Positions 29,386 to 38,857 of a stretch of DNA of 64,000 bases are shown here, one piece after another. The stretch is from assembly GCF_021043365.1 (NCBI RefSeq), contig NZ_JAJNDU010000001.1, positions 1,698,164 through 1,762,163 of the forward strand, given 5' to 3'. The stretch comes from Sphingomonas sp. IC-11 (lineage in GTDB: Bacteria; Pseudomonadota; Alphaproteobacteria; Sphingomonadales; Sphingomonadaceae). The position numbers were made by a program, and so were the translations under genes. The notes beneath the pieces are model-generated. The model searched no databases. It worked only from the letters and a program-made list of their open reading frames with translations, and was not told where the DNA came from. Each line of letters begins with the position of its first letter. The stretch's first letter is position 1.

Positions 29386-31721
29386 TCCCTCGCGCCACCT
29401 ACCGCCTGCAGTTTCACAAGGATTTCACCTTCGCCGATGCCGAGGCGATCCTGCCGTATCTGGACCGGCTCGGCATCAGTCACGTCTATGCCTCACCTGT
29501 CACCACCGCGGCTCCGGGCTCCACGCACGGCTATGACGTGATCGATCCCACGCGCATCAATCCGGAGCTCGGCGGGGAGGAAGGCTTTCGACGCCTCGCG
29601 GCGGCGTTGCGCGCCCGCAGCATGGGGATCATCATCGACATCGTTCCCAATCACATGGGTGTCGCCGGCGACACAAACGCTTGGTGGAACGACGTGCTGC
29701 GCCACGGCCGCGACAGCCAATATGCCGACGTGTTCGACATCGACTGGTCGCGTCCGATCCTGCTTCCCGTCCTCGGCAGTTCGCTCTCCGAGGCACTCGC
29801 GAACGGCGCGCTTACGGTGGAGCGGCATGAGGAGCGATGGTGGCTCGTCGCTTATGGCGACAAGCGCTTTCCACTCCGCGACGAAGATCAGGATGCGCCC
29901 GATCAGGCGCCGATCGAGGCGCTGCTCGACCGCCAGCACTACCGGCCGGCCTTGTGGCGCACGGCCAATGATGAACTCAACTGGCGACGCTTCTTCGCCA
30001 TCAACGAACTCGCCGGCGTTCGGGTCGAGGACCCGGGCGTTTTTGACCTTACCCACGCGCTCTACCTCCGTCTCTATGGCGAGGGGCTGATCGACGGCGT
30101 TCGCGTGGATCACGTCGACGGACTGACAGACCCGCTGGGATATTGCCGCAAGCTGCGGGAGCGGTTGGAAGCACAGGTCCGCCCTGCGGACGCACCGCCG
30201 GGCCCGCCCTGGATCGTGATCGAAAAAATCCTGGGACCGGGCGAGCTCCTTTCGTCCGAATGGCAGGTACATGGCACAAGTGGCTATGATTTCATGGAAG
30301 AAGTGGCCGCACTTCTCCACGATCCCGCCGGCGCGGCGCCACTTGGTGAGATATGGCGGGGGGTGAGCGGCCGCTCACCGGATCTCGAGCCGGAGGAGTT
30401 GCTCGCTCGTCAGCAATTGCTCGCCTGGCAGTTTACGGGCCAGCTGGAAAGCTGTGTCGACGCCTTCGTCGCGATCGCGCCGGACGGGGTCACCCGCTCG
30501 ATGCTCCGCCGGGCCGTTGAACGACTGCTATGGGTGTTTCCCGTCTATCGGACTTATGGCCCCGATGCGCCAGCCAGCGATCAGGCTGTACGCGATGCGG
30601 TGCGCGATCGCGTCCGGCCGCATGTGCCGCCCGGCGAAACCGAGGTCACGGACATGATCCTCCATTGGCTCGCGGGGCGCGGGGCAGGAGATGCTGCACT
30701 CGGGGCGGAAGCGGTCCGCCGTTTCCAGCAACTCTCCGCGCCCATCGCTGCCAAGGCGCTCGAGGACACCGCCTTCTATCGCTACGGCCGGCTTCTTTCA
30801 CGCAACGACGTCGGTTTCGATGCAGGATGCATGTCGCTTTCTCCCGCCGCCTTCCATCAACGGATGGAGGCGCGCGCCCGCGATTGGCCGCACGCCATGC
30901 TTACGACTGCCACTCACGATCACAAGCGCGGCGAAGACACCCGCGCGCGGCTCGCCGTGCTCAGCGAGATGCCGGCGCGATGGCAGGCAATCGCGATGGA
31001 GTGGGAGCGGATCGCCGCCGACTATGCCGCCGGGGTCGATCGGGCCGACCGCTACATGCTGTTCCAGTCGCTATTGGGCGCCTGGCCGGACTCGCCGGAA
31101 GAGGATTTTGCCAACCGCATCTCCGCCTGGCAGACCAAGGCGCTTCGTGAAGCCAAGTTGCACTCCTCCTGGGAGGCACCGAACGAAGAATATGAAGACC
31201 GCTGCAACGATCTGGCCGGAAAGCTGATCGGAGACAGTCGGTTTGTCGCCTCCATGCAGTCCTTTCTAGCCGAGATCGAGCCGGCTGCAGCCCGCAACAG
31301 CCTCATCCAGGTGGCGCTCCGGTACTCCTTACCCGGCGTGCCGGATCTTTATCAGGGGAATGAGTTCGCGGACCTGAGCCTCGTAGATCCAGACAACCGA
31401 CGCCCGGTCGATTACACCGCTCGCATCACAGCCCTGGAAGCACCGCCACCCAAGCTCCAGCTGCTGTGCGATCTGCTCAGCGCGCGTCGACGATACCCGG
31501 ATCTGTTCGCAAGCGGCAGCTATGAGCCAGCCACGGTAGAGGGCGCTGGGCCCTCGCGTCTGCTAGCCTTCGAACGACAACACGGAGGCGCGTCACTGCG
31601 CTGCGCCGTCGCACTGAATGGAACACCGCCCGCGAGCGCCTCGATCACGTTCCCGTCCGGTACCCGTTGCCCTGCCGCCGCGCTGTTCGCCCAATCACCG
31701 GTCTGGTTCGAGATCGCCTGA
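29382..31721 (+). CDS. treY: Malto-oligosyltrehalose synthase
   Basis: 779 residues, GH13. It converts the reducing end of a maltodextrin into a trehalose unit by intramolecular transglucosylation. The sequence opens ATYRLQFHKDFTFADA, typical of TreY, followed by YASPVTTAAPGSTHGYDVID. The catalytic residues are the Asp in GVRVDHVDGL, the Glu in VIEKILGPGE and the Asp in TTATHDHKRGEDTRAR. LPGVPDLYQGNE near the end is also diagnostic. It overlaps malQ by four bases and closes the operon, 21 bases before convergent queH; no terminator hairpin is seen in that gap. Confidence 0.95.
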   Translation: MIPRATYRLQFHKDFTFADAEAILPYLDRLGISHVYASPVTTAAPGSTHGYDVIDPTRINPELGGEEGFRRLAAALRARSMGIIIDIVPNHMGVAGDTNAWWNDVLRHGRDSQYADVFDIDWSRPILLPVLGSSLSEALANGALTVERHEERWWLVAYGDKRFPLRDEDQDAPDQAPIEALLDRQHYRPALWRTANDELNWRRFFAINELAGVRVEDPGVFDLTHALYLRLYGEGLIDGVRVDHVDGLTDPLGYCRKLRERLEAQVRPADAPPGPPWIVIEKILGPGELLSSEWQVHGTSGYDFMEEVAALLHDPAGAAPLGEIWRGVSGRSPDLEPEELLARQQLLAWQFTGQLESCVDAFVAIAPDGVTRSMLRRAVERLLWVFPVYRTYGPDAPASDQAVRDAVRDRVRPHVPPGETEVTDMILHWLAGRGAGDAALGAEAVRRFQQLSAPIAAKALEDTAFYRYGRLLSRNDVGFDAGCMSLSPAAFHQRMEARARDWPHAMLTTATHDHKRGEDTRARLAVLSEMPARWQAIAMEWERIAADYAAGVDRADRYMLFQSLLGAWPDSPEEDFANRISAWQTKALREAKLHSSWEAPNEEYEDRCNDLAGKLIGDSRFVASMQSFLAEIEPAAARNSLIQVALRYSLPGVPDLYQGNEFADLSLVDPDNRRPVDYTARITALEAPPPKLQLLCDLLSARRRYPDLFASGSYEPATVEGAGPSRLLAFERQHGGASLRCAVALNGTPPASASITFPSGTRCPAAALFAQSPVWFEIA

Positions 31722-31742
31722 ACTCGTCGCGGGATCAGCGTA

Positions 31743-32402
31743 TCAAGACTGTTCGTCAGCCCCGTAGAACAGCTTGCCGATCTCGATCTCCGGCCGCCCC
31801 TGCGACACGCGATGCGCATTGGTGTCGCGCAGCGAATAGACGCAGCCGCAATATTCCTGCTGGTAGAAATGCTCGCGCTTGGAAATGTCGATCATCCGTG
31901 CCGCGCCGCCGCCCTTGCGCCAGTTGAACGTCCAATAGCTGAGGTCGGGGTAATGCGATGCCGCGCGTTCGCCGCAATCGTTGATCTGCGCCATGTTCTT
32001 CCAACGCGAAATCCCCAGCGACGAGGTGATGACCGGGAAGCCATTCTCATGCGCATAGAGCGCGGTGCGCTCGAACCGCATGTCGAAACACATGGTGCAG
32101 CGGATACCGCGCTCGGGCTCCTGCTCCATCCCCTTGGCGCGCTTGAACCAGTTCACCGTGTCATAATCGGCATCGACGAACGGCACGTCATGCTTCTCGG
32201 CGAAGCGGATATTCTCCTCCTTGCGCAGGAGATATTCTTCCTTGGGGTGGATGTTCGGATTGTAGAAGAAGATCGTGTAGTCGATCCCGCTCGCCGTCAT
32301 CGCTTCCATCACCTCGCCGGAACACGGCGCGCAGCAGCTGTGCAGCAGCACTTTCTTGTGGCCCTCAGGCGGGGTCAGCAGGGGGCGTTCGATCTCGGTC
32401 AT
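31743..32402 (-). CDS. queH: Epoxyqueuosine reductase QueH
   Basis: 219 residues, the DUF208 family. It reduces epoxyqueuosine to queuosine in the wobble base of GUN tRNAs, and replaces the unrelated QueG. Cysteine motifs fit a metal and iron-sulfur enzyme: HSCCAPCSG (Cys23, Cys24, Cys27), [10 protein letters not shown] (Cys102, Cys105) and a late [23 protein letters not shown] and [11 protein letters not shown] are also characteristic. It is a single gene, convergent with treY and divergent from acnD. Confidence 0.93.
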   Translation of the reverse strand: MTEIERPLLTPPEGHKKVLLHSCCAPCSGEVMEAMTASGIDYTIFFYNPNIHPKEEYLLRKEENIRFAEKHDVPFVDADYDTVNWFKRAKGMEQEPERGIRCTMCFDMRFERTALYAHENGFPVITSSLGISRWKNMAQINDCGERAASHYPDLSYWTFNWRKGGGAARMIDISKREHFYQQEYCGCVYSLRDTNAHRVSQGRPEIEIGKLFYGADEQS

Positions 32403-32449
32403 GGCGCGGCGATATACGGGAAGTCGGCCCGGAGGGCAAAAGCGCTATC

Positions 32450-32466
32450 TTCGCAAAGTTCGCAAG
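32450..32466. promoter_or_regulatory. Putative operator of the methylcitrate operon, copy 1
   Basis: TTCGCAAAGTTCGCAAG is two TTCGCAA repeats spaced nine bases apart, about 170 bases before acnD and 50 bases before the queH start on the other strand. Two similar sites flank the promoter of the regulator gene. The TTYGCAA core resembles the TTTGCAA element reported for related RamB/PrpR regulators of actinobacteria. Confidence 0.6.
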
Positions 32467-32632
32467 CCGTCCGGCGCGCATCCGCCGATCTTCGCCCTTT
32501 AACGGGCCCGCATGGGTTGCGTCGTTGCGGATAATGCACAAATGAAGGGACCGTGATCGTACGACGCGACGCGCACGCCCGGGTTAGAGCCTCGTTCCTG
32601 TGCGCCGAGCAACGCCAGGTAGAGATTCGCCC

Positions 32633-35257
32633 ATGAACAAAGCATTCCGCAAACAGCTTCCCGGCACGAACGTCGACTTCTTCGACACGCGCGAGGCGAT
32701 CGAGGCGATCCGCCCCGGTGCCTATGACGGCCTGCCCTATGTTTCCCGCGTTCTGGCCGAACAGCTCGTGCGCCGCTGCGATCCCGCATTGCTCACCGAT
32801 GCCCTGACCCAGATCGTCGAGCGAAAGCGCGATCTCGACTTCCCCTGGTATCCCGCCCGCGTCGTCTGCCACGACATCCTCGGCCAGACCGCGCTCGTCG
32901 ACCTCGCCGGCCTGCGCGATGCGATTGCCGACAAGGGCGGTGATCCGGCGAAGGTGAACCCGGTCGTCCCGACCCAGCTGATCGTCGATCACAGTCTGGC
33001 GGTCGAGCATGGCGGCTTCGATCCGCAGGCGTTCGAAAAGAATCGCGCGATCGAGGATCGCCGCAACGAGGATCGCTTCCACTTCATCGAATGGACCAAG
33101 GAGGCGTTCCAGAACGTCGACGTGATCCCCGCCGGCAACGGCATCATGCACCAGATCAACCTGGAAAAGATGTCGCCCGTCATCCAGCTGCGCGACGGCG
33201 TCGCCTTCCCCGACACCTGCGTCGGCACGGACAGCCACACGCCGCACGTAGACGCACTGGGCGTCATTGCCATCGGCGTCGGCGGGCTTGAGGCGGAAAC
33301 CGTGATGCTCGGCCGCGCGTCGATGATGCGCCTGCCCGACATCGTGGGCGTGAAGCTCACCGGCAAGCGTCAGCCGGGCATCACCGCGACCGACATCGTC
33401 CTCGCCATCACCGAATTCCTCCGCAAGGAGCGGGTGGTCGGCGCCTGGCTCGAATTCTTCGGCGACGGCGCGGAGAGCCTCACGATTGGCGACCGCGCGA
33501 CCATTTCAAACATGTGCCCGGAATATGGCGCCACCGCCTCGATGTTCTACATCGACCAGCAGACGATCGACTATCTCCTCCTGACGGGGCGCGAGCCGGA
33601 GCAGGTGAAGCTGGTCGAAACCTACGCCAAGCACACCGGCCTGTGGGCGGACGCGCTGAAGACCGCGCAATATGAACGCGTGCTCGAATTCGATCTGTCG
33701 ACCGTGGTGCGCAACCTCGCCGGCCCGTCCAACCCGCACCGCCGCCTGCCGACCTCCGCGCTGGAGGAAAGCGGCATCGCCGTCGGGCTTGAGGCTGCGC
33801 AGGAGGAGGAACGCCAGGGCCTGCTGCCGGACGGCGCGGTCATCATTGCCGCGATCACCAGCTGCACCAACACGTCGAACCCGCGCAACGTCGTCGCCGC
33901 CGGCCTCGTCGCGAAGAAGGCCAATGACCTTGGCCTCGTGCGCAAGCCCTGGGTGAAGACCAGCTTCGCCCCCGGCTCGATCGTCGCGCGCCTGTATCTC
34001 GAAGAGGCCGGGCTGCTGCCCGAGCTCGAGAAGCTCGGCTTCGGCATCGTCGGCTTCGCCTGCACCACCTGCAACGGCATGTCGGGCGCGCTCGATCCGA
34101 AGATCCAGCAGGAGATCATCGACCGCGATCTGTATGCCACCGCCGTCCTCTCGGGTAACCGCAACTTCGACGGCCGCATCCATCCTTATGCCAAGCAGGC
34201 ATTCCTCGCCTCGCCGCCGCTGGTCGTCGCCTATGCGCTCGCCGGCACCGTCCGCTTCGATATCGAGCAGGACGTGCTGGGCGTGGTCGACGGCAAGGAA
34301 ATCCGCCTCAAGGATCTGTGGCCGACCGACGAGGAGATCGACGCGATCGTTTCCGCGCACGTGAAGCCGGAGCAGTTCCGCAAGGTCTATGAGCCGATGT
34401 TCGGCGCGCGGGCGCGTTCGGCGGAAAAGATCAGCCCGCTCTACGACTGGCGCCCGATGTCGACCTACATCCGCCGCCCGCCGTACTGGGATACCGAGGG
34501 CGTCGGCGCGCTCGCCGCGCATCCGCGCACGCTGAAGGGGATGCGCCCGCTCGCCATCCTGCCGGACAATATCACCACCGACCACCTCTCGCCCTCGAAT
34601 GCGATCCTGCCCTCGTCGGCGGCGGGTGAGTATCTGGCGAAGATGGGCGTGCCGGAGGAGGACTTTAACTCCTACGCCACTCACCGCGGCGATCACCTTA
34701 CCGCGATGCGTGCAACCTTCGCCAACCCGCAGCTCGTCAACGAGATGGCAGTGGTCGATGGTCAGGTGAAGCGCGGCAGCCTCGCCCGGGTCGAGCCGGA
34801 CGGCGTCGTCATGCGCATGTGGGAGGCGATGGAAACCTACGCGCAGCGCAAGCAGCCGCTGATCATCATCGCCGGCGCCGATTACGGCCAAGGCTCCTCG
34901 CGTGACTGGGCGGCTAAGGGCGTCCGCCTCGCCGGCGTCGAGGCAATCGTGGCTGAGGGCTTCGAGCGGATCCACCGCACCAACCTCATCGGCATGGGCG
35001 TGCTGCCGTGCGAGTTCAAGCCGGGCACCACCCGCCTGACGCTCGGCCTCGACGGTACCGAGACCTATGACGTGATCGGGGATCGTCAGCCCGGCGCCAC
35101 GCTGACGCTGATCATTCACCGTAAGGATGGGACGACGGAAGAGGTGCCCGTCACCTGCCGCCTCGATACTGCCGAGGAAGTCTCGATCTACGAGGCGGGC
35201 GGCGTGCTGCAGCGGTTCGCACAGGATTTCCTCGAATCCGAGGCGGCGGCGGCATAA
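32633..35257 (+). CDS. acnD: Fe/S-dependent 2-methylcitrate dehydratase AcnD
   Basis: 874 residues, an aconitase-family enzyme. With PrpF it turns 2-methylcitrate into 2-methylisocitrate in propionate breakdown, replacing PrpD. Cysteine ligands for the 4Fe-4S cluster are ITSCTNTSNP (about residue 411) and FACTTCNGMSG (about 477 and 480). Other motifs are TDSHTPHVDALG, DNITTDHLSPS and GADYGQGSSRDWAAKG. The context prpF-prpC-prpB decides AcnD rather than ordinary aconitase. ATG 32633 gives MNKAFRKQLPGTNVDFFD; an upstream ATG at 32600 is in frame but less like homologues. The stop overlaps the prpF start by one base. Confidence 0.95.
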   Translation: MNKAFRKQLPGTNVDFFDTREAIEAIRPGAYDGLPYVSRVLAEQLVRRCDPALLTDALTQIVERKRDLDFPWYPARVVCHDILGQTALVDLAGLRDAIADKGGDPAKVNPVVPTQLIVDHSLAVEHGGFDPQAFEKNRAIEDRRNEDRFHFIEWTKEAFQNVDVIPAGNGIMHQINLEKMSPVIQLRDGVAFPDTCVGTDSHTPHVDALGVIAIGVGGLEAETVMLGRASMMRLPDIVGVKLTGKRQPGITATDIVLAITEFLRKERVVGAWLEFFGDGAESLTIGDRATISNMCPEYGATASMFYIDQQTIDYLLLTGREPEQVKLVETYAKHTGLWADALKTAQYERVLEFDLSTVVRNLAGPSNPHRRLPTSALEESGIAVGLEAAQEEERQGLLPDGAVIIAAITSCTNTSNPRNVVAAGLVAKKANDLGLVRKPWVKTSFAPGSIVARLYLEEAGLLPELEKLGFGIVGFACTTCNGMSGALDPKIQQEIIDRDLYATAVLSGNRNFDGRIHPYAKQAFLASPPLVVAYALAGTVRFDIEQDVLGVVDGKEIRLKDLWPTDEEIDAIVSAHVKPEQFRKVYEPMFGARARSAEKISPLYDWRPMSTYIRRPPYWDTEGVGALAAHPRTLKGMRPLAILPDNITTDHLSPSNAILPSSAAGEYLAKMGVPEEDFNSYATHRGDHLTAMRATFANPQLVNEMAVVDGQVKRGSLARVEPDGVVMRMWEAMETYAQRKQPLIIIAGADYGQGSSRDWAAKGVRLAGVEAIVAEGFERIHRTNLIGMGVLPCEFKPGTTRLTLGLDGTETYDVIGDRQPGATLTLIIHRKDGTTEEVPVTCRLDTAEEVSIYEAGGVLQRFAQDFLESEAAAA

Positions 35258-36447
35258 TGGCCGGCCAGGTCCGCATCCCCGCCACCTACATACGTGGCGG
35301 CACCAGCAAAGGCGTGTTCTTCCGGCTGGAGGATCTGCCCGAGACCGCCCAGGTTCCGGGTCCCGCCCGTGACAAGCTGTTCCAGCGAGTCATCGGCAGC
35401 CCCGATCCCTATGGCGCGCAGATCGACGGCATGGGCGGCGCAACGTCCAGTACCAGCAAATGCGTCATCGTCTCGCCCAGCAGCCAGCCGGGCCACGACG
35501 TCGACTATCTCTACGGTCAGGTGTCGATCGACACCGATTTCGTCGACTGGTCGGGCAATTGCGGCAACCTGTCGACCGGCGCGGGCGCCTTTGCGATCCA
35601 CGCCGGCTATGTCGATGCGAAACGCGCCGAAAACGGGATGTGCACGGTCCGCATCTGGCAGGCGAACATCAACAAGACGATCATCGCGCACGTCCCCGTC
35701 GCCAACGGGGAAGTGCAGGAAACCGGCGACTTCGAGCTCGATGGCGTCACTTTCCCGGCGGCCGAGATCGTGCTCGAGTTCGTCGACCCGGCCGACGAGG
35801 GCGACGAGGGTGGCTCGATGTTCCCCACCGGCAATCTCGTCGATGAGCTCGACGTGCCGGAGGAGATCGTGCCCGGCGGCAAGCTCAAGGCGACGATGAT
35901 CACCGCCGGCATCCCGACGATCTTCGTCAATGCCGCCGACATAGGCTTCACCGGCACCGAGCTGCGCGAGACGATCAACACCAATACCGACACGCTGCGC
36001 CGGTTCGAGACGTTGCGCACGATCGGCGCGCTCAAGATGGGCCTCATCAAGTCGCCCGAGGAAGCCGCCAAGCGGCAGCACACGCCAAAGATCGCCTTTG
36101 TCGCGCCCCCGACCGACTACGCCTCGTCGAGCGGCAAGATCGTCAAGGGCGAGGATATCGACCTGCTCGTCCGCGCGCTGTCGATGGGCAAGCTCCACCA
36201 TGCGATGATGGGCACCGCCTCGGTCGCCATCGCCACCGCGGCGGCCGTGCCCGGCACCCTCGTCAACCAGGCGGCCGGCGGCGGGGAACGCCAGGCGGTC
36301 CGCTTCGGCCACCCCTCGGGCACCTTGCGCGTTGGCGCCGAGGCGAAGCTGGTCGACGGCCAGTGGACCGTCACCAAGGCGATCATGAGCCGCAGCGCAC
36401 GTATCCTCATGGAAGGGCATGTGCGCGTGCCCGAAGGAAGCTTCTGA
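35257..36447 (+). CDS. prpF: 2-methylaconitate cis-trans isomerase PrpF
   Basis: 396 residues, a diaminopimelate-epimerase-fold isomerase. It converts the trans-2-methylaconitate made by AcnD to the cis form, which AcnD then rehydrates. The N terminus PATYIRGGTSKGVFF carries the catalytic lysine region, and DWSGNCGNLSTGAGAFAI is the matching half-site segment. GGATSSTSKCVIV and ATAAAVPGTLVNQ are also conserved. It starts inside the acnD stop (TAATG), so the two are translationally coupled, as expected for an obligate pair. Confidence 0.94.
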   Translation: MAGQVRIPATYIRGGTSKGVFFRLEDLPETAQVPGPARDKLFQRVIGSPDPYGAQIDGMGGATSSTSKCVIVSPSSQPGHDVDYLYGQVSIDTDFVDWSGNCGNLSTGAGAFAIHAGYVDAKRAENGMCTVRIWQANINKTIIAHVPVANGEVQETGDFELDGVTFPAAEIVLEFVDPADEGDEGGSMFPTGNLVDELDVPEEIVPGGKLKATMITAGIPTIFVNAADIGFTGTELRETINTNTDTLRRFETLRTIGALKMGLIKSPEEAAKRQHTPKIAFVAPPTDYASSSGKIVKGEDIDLLVRALSMGKLHHAMMGTASVAIATAAAVPGTLVNQAAGGGERQAVRFGHPSGTLRVGAEAKLVDGQWTVTKAIMSRSARILMEGHVRVPEGSF

Positions 36448-36524
36448 CCAGCTGCCCGGCACGGGTAGTAGCTGCAACACGCCCGAAACGGGCAGATTGA
36501 TTAGTCAAAGAGGACCGAAAGAGC

Positions 36525-37682
36525 ATGACCGACACCGCCACCGCTCCCACCTTCAAGCCGAAGAAGTCCGTCGCCCTCTCCGGCGTCACCGCCGGCAACA
36601 CCGCGCTGTGCACCGTCGGCCGCACCGGCAACGACCTGCACTACCGCGGCTATGACATCCTCGATTTCGCCGAGACGGCGGAGTTCGAGGAAATCGCACA
36701 CCTCCTCGTCCACGGCTGGCTCCCCAATGCCGCCGAGCTCAAGGCGTACAAGGCGAAGCTGAAGGCGCTGCGCGGCCTGCCGCTCGCCGTGAAGGAGGCG
36801 CTCGCCGCCCTCCCCGCCGCCGCTCACCCGATGGACGTGATGCGCACCGGCGTGTCGGCGCTCGGCTGCGCGCTGCCGGAAAAGGATGATCACAACGCAC
36901 CGGGCGCGCGCGACATCGCCGACCGGCTGATGGCCAGCCTCGGCTCGATGCTGCTCTATTGGTACCACCTGTCGAACAACGGCGTGGAGATCGAGGTCGA
37001 GACCGACGATGAATCGATCGGCGGCCACTTCCTCCACCTGCTCCACGGCGAAAAGCCGTCCGATAGCTGGGTGCAGGCGATGCACACCTCGCTGATCCTC
37101 TATGCCGAGCATGAGTTCAACGCCTCGACCTTCACCAGCCGCGTCATCGCCGGCACCGGGTCGGACATGCATTCGTGCATCACCGGCGCGATCGGCGCGC
37201 TGCGCGGCCCCAAGCACGGCGGCGCCAACGAAGTCGCCTTCGAGATCCAGAAGCGCTACCAGAACCCGGACGAGGCAGAGGCCGACATCCGCAAGCGCAT
37301 GGAAGCCAAGGAAGTCATCATCGGCTTCGGCCACCCCGTCTATACGATCAGCGATCCGCGCAACGTCGTCATCAAGCGCGTCGCCAAGAAGCTGTCGGAC
37401 GAGGCCGGCTCCACCAAGATGTACGACATCGCCGACCGGCTTGAATCGGTGATGATGGAAGTGAAGAAGATGTTCCCGAACCTCGATTGGTTCTCGGCCG
37501 TCTCCTATCACATGATGGGCGTCCCCACCGCGATGTTCACCCCGCTGTTCGTCATCGCCCGCACCTCGGGCTGGGCAGCGCACGTCATCGAACAGCGCGA
37601 AGACAACAAGATCATCCGCCCGTCGGCGAACTACACGGGTCCGGAAGACCTCAAGTGGGTGCCGCTGGCCGAGCGCACGTAA
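36525..37682 (+). CDS. prpC: 2-methylcitrate synthase
   Basis: 385 residues, citrate-synthase family. It joins propionyl-CoA and oxaloacetate. The active-site histidines are in GPKHGGANE (about 230) and GFGHPVYT (about 269). [27 protein letters not shown] is typical of the short 2-methylcitrate/citrate synthase group. The operon position, not motifs alone, supports methylcitrate over citrate. Preceded by a 77-base spacer with GAGGA near the start, and followed by a GC-rich hairpin before prpB. Confidence 0.94.
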   Translation: MTDTATAPTFKPKKSVALSGVTAGNTALCTVGRTGNDLHYRGYDILDFAETAEFEEIAHLLVHGWLPNAAELKAYKAKLKALRGLPLAVKEALAALPAAAHPMDVMRTGVSALGCALPEKDDHNAPGARDIADRLMASLGSMLLYWYHLSNNGVEIEVETDDESIGGHFLHLLHGEKPSDSWVQAMHTSLILYAEHEFNASTFTSRVIAGTGSDMHSCITGAIGALRGPKHGGANEVAFEIQKRYQNPDEAEADIRKRMEAKEVIIGFGHPVYTISDPRNVVIKRVAKKLSDEAGSTKMYDIADRLESVMMEVKKMFPNLDWFSAVSYHMMGVPTAMFTPLFVIARTSGWAAHVIEQREDNKIIRPSANYTGPEDLKWVPLAERT

Positions 37683-37711
37683 GCGCCCGCTGACGTAGTG
37701 AGAGGATCGGA

Positions 37712-37738
37712 GGCGCGGCCATCGTCGAGGGCCGCGCC
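37712..37738 (+). other. GC-rich hairpin in the prpC-prpB spacer
   Basis: GGCGCGGCC and GGCCGCGCC form a nine-base perfect stem around a nine-base loop. An A-run, not a T-run, follows, so it is not a standard terminator. It may protect or attenuate the transcript between prpC and prpB. Confidence 0.5.
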
Positions 37739-37796
37739 AAGCTAAAAAAATGCTGACGCCAACCCAAATCAGACGCTGAATAAGCAAGGACCGATA

Positions 37797-38717
37797 ATGC
37801 CTTACCTCCTCGCCTCCGACCTCCCCACCGAATCCGCCGGCAAGCGCTTCCGCGCCGGCCTCGAGCGTCCGGGCATCTTCCAGCTGCCCGGCGCGCACAA
37901 TGGCCAGGCCGCGATCCAGGCGCGCAACGCCGGCTTCGACGGCCTGTACCTGTCGGGCGCGGCGATGACCGCCTCGATGGGCCTGCCCGATCTCGGCATC
38001 ATCACCGTCGATGAAGTCGCCTTCTTCATCCGCCAGATCGTCCGCTCGTCGGGCCTGCCGCTGCTCGTCGATGGCGACACCGGCTATGGCGAGGCGTTGA
38101 ACGTGATGCACATGGTCCGCACCTTCGAGGATGCCGGGGCCGGCGCAGTCCACCTCGAGGACCAGATCCTGCCGAAGAAGTGCGGCCACCTGAACGGCAA
38201 GAACCTCGTTTCGGCGATGGACATGGCGACCAAGGTTGCCGCTGCGAAGAAGGCCGCGCGTGACATCGTCATCGTCGCCCGCACCGACGCCGCCGGTGTC
38301 GAGGGCTTCGACGCCGCGGTCGATCGCGCCAAGCTCTATGTCGAGGCCGGCGCCGATGCGATCTTCCCCGAGGCGCTCAACACGCGTGAGATGTTCGAGA
38401 AGTTCGCCAAGGCACTGCCCAACGTGCCGCTGCTCGCCAACATGACCGAATTCGGGAAGACGCCCTTCTACACCGCGGAGGAATTCGAGGAGATGGGCTA
38501 CAAGATGGTGATCTGGCCGGTCTCGTCCCTGCGCGTCGCCAACAAGGCGCAGGCGGAGCTCTATGCGTCGATCAAGGAGCATGGCGGCACGCACAAGTAT
38601 GTCGACCGGATGCAGACCCGTCAGGAGCTGTACGACACGATCGGCCTGCACGATTTCGAGGAACTCGACGCCAGCATCATCAAGACGGTGGTGCCGGTGA
38701 TGCCGCAGGAGGGCTGA
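37797..38717 (+). CDS. prpB: Methylisocitrate lyase
   Basis: 306 residues, isocitrate-lyase/PEP-mutase superfamily. It splits 2-methylisocitrate into pyruvate and succinate, the last step of the cycle. The catalytic KKCGHL motif lies near residues 127-132, preceded by VHLEDQILP, with DGDTGYGEALNV for metal binding. The sequence PGIFQLPGAHNGQAA at the N terminus is typical. It is the last gene of the catabolic operon; the strong hairpin at 38731 follows. Confidence 0.95.
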   Translation: MPYLLASDLPTESAGKRFRAGLERPGIFQLPGAHNGQAAIQARNAGFDGLYLSGAAMTASMGLPDLGIITVDEVAFFIRQIVRSSGLPLLVDGDTGYGEALNVMHMVRTFEDAGAGAVHLEDQILPKKCGHLNGKNLVSAMDMATKVAAAKKAARDIVIVARTDAAGVEGFDAAVDRAKLYVEAGADAIFPEALNTREMFEKFAKALPNVPLLANMTEFGKTPFYTAEEFEEMGYKMVIWPVSSLRVANKAQAELYASIKEHGGTHKYVDRMQTRQELYDTIGLHDFEELDASIIKTVVPVMPQEG

Positions 38718-38730
38718 TCCACTTCGGTAT

Positions 38731-38757
38731 GCCCGGCCGGCGTCGCGCCGGCCGGGC
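38731..38757 (+). terminator. Terminator after prpB
   Basis: A 12-bp perfect stem (GCCCGGCCGGCG and its complement) around a three-base TCG loop lies 13 bases after the prpB stop. CTTTT occurs about 11 bases later. The stem is very strong, though the T-run is not adjacent. Confidence 0.65.
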
Positions 38758-38770
38758 AGCCACCCGCCTT

Positions 38771-38787
38771 TTCGCAACATCCGCAAG
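38771..38787. promoter_or_regulatory. Putative operator, copy 2
   Basis: TTCGCAACATCCGCAAG has the same layout as the copy before acnD: two TYCGCAA units spaced nine bases apart. It lies about 70 bases before the regulator start, after the prpB terminator, in the likely regulator promoter. Confidence 0.55.
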
Positions 38788-38835
38788 GCGCTAAGCTCCC
38801 CATCCGGTAACGCTGGCTCCCCGCCGGCCGCTGGA

Positions 38836-38851
38836 TGCGAAAGGTGCAAAG
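38836..38851. promoter_or_regulatory. Putative operator, copy 3, overlapping the regulator ribosome site
   Basis: Read on the minus strand this is CTTTGCACCTTTCGCA, with GCA triplets nine bases apart as in copies 1 and 2. It is in reverse orientation and ends six bases before the regulator start. The position suggests autorepression. Confidence 0.45.
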
Positions 38852-38857
38852 GCGCAC

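Noticed and set aside
37712..37760. Rho-independent terminator between prpC and prpB
   Set aside because: The stem is good but the following tract is A-rich rather than T-rich on the coding strand; listed as a plain hairpin instead.
36501..38849. Very long open frame antisense to prpC and prpB (about 780 codons)
   Set aside because: Such frames arise in GC-rich coding DNA when third positions avoid A and T. It has no recognisable domain, while the opposite strand encodes clear enzymes.
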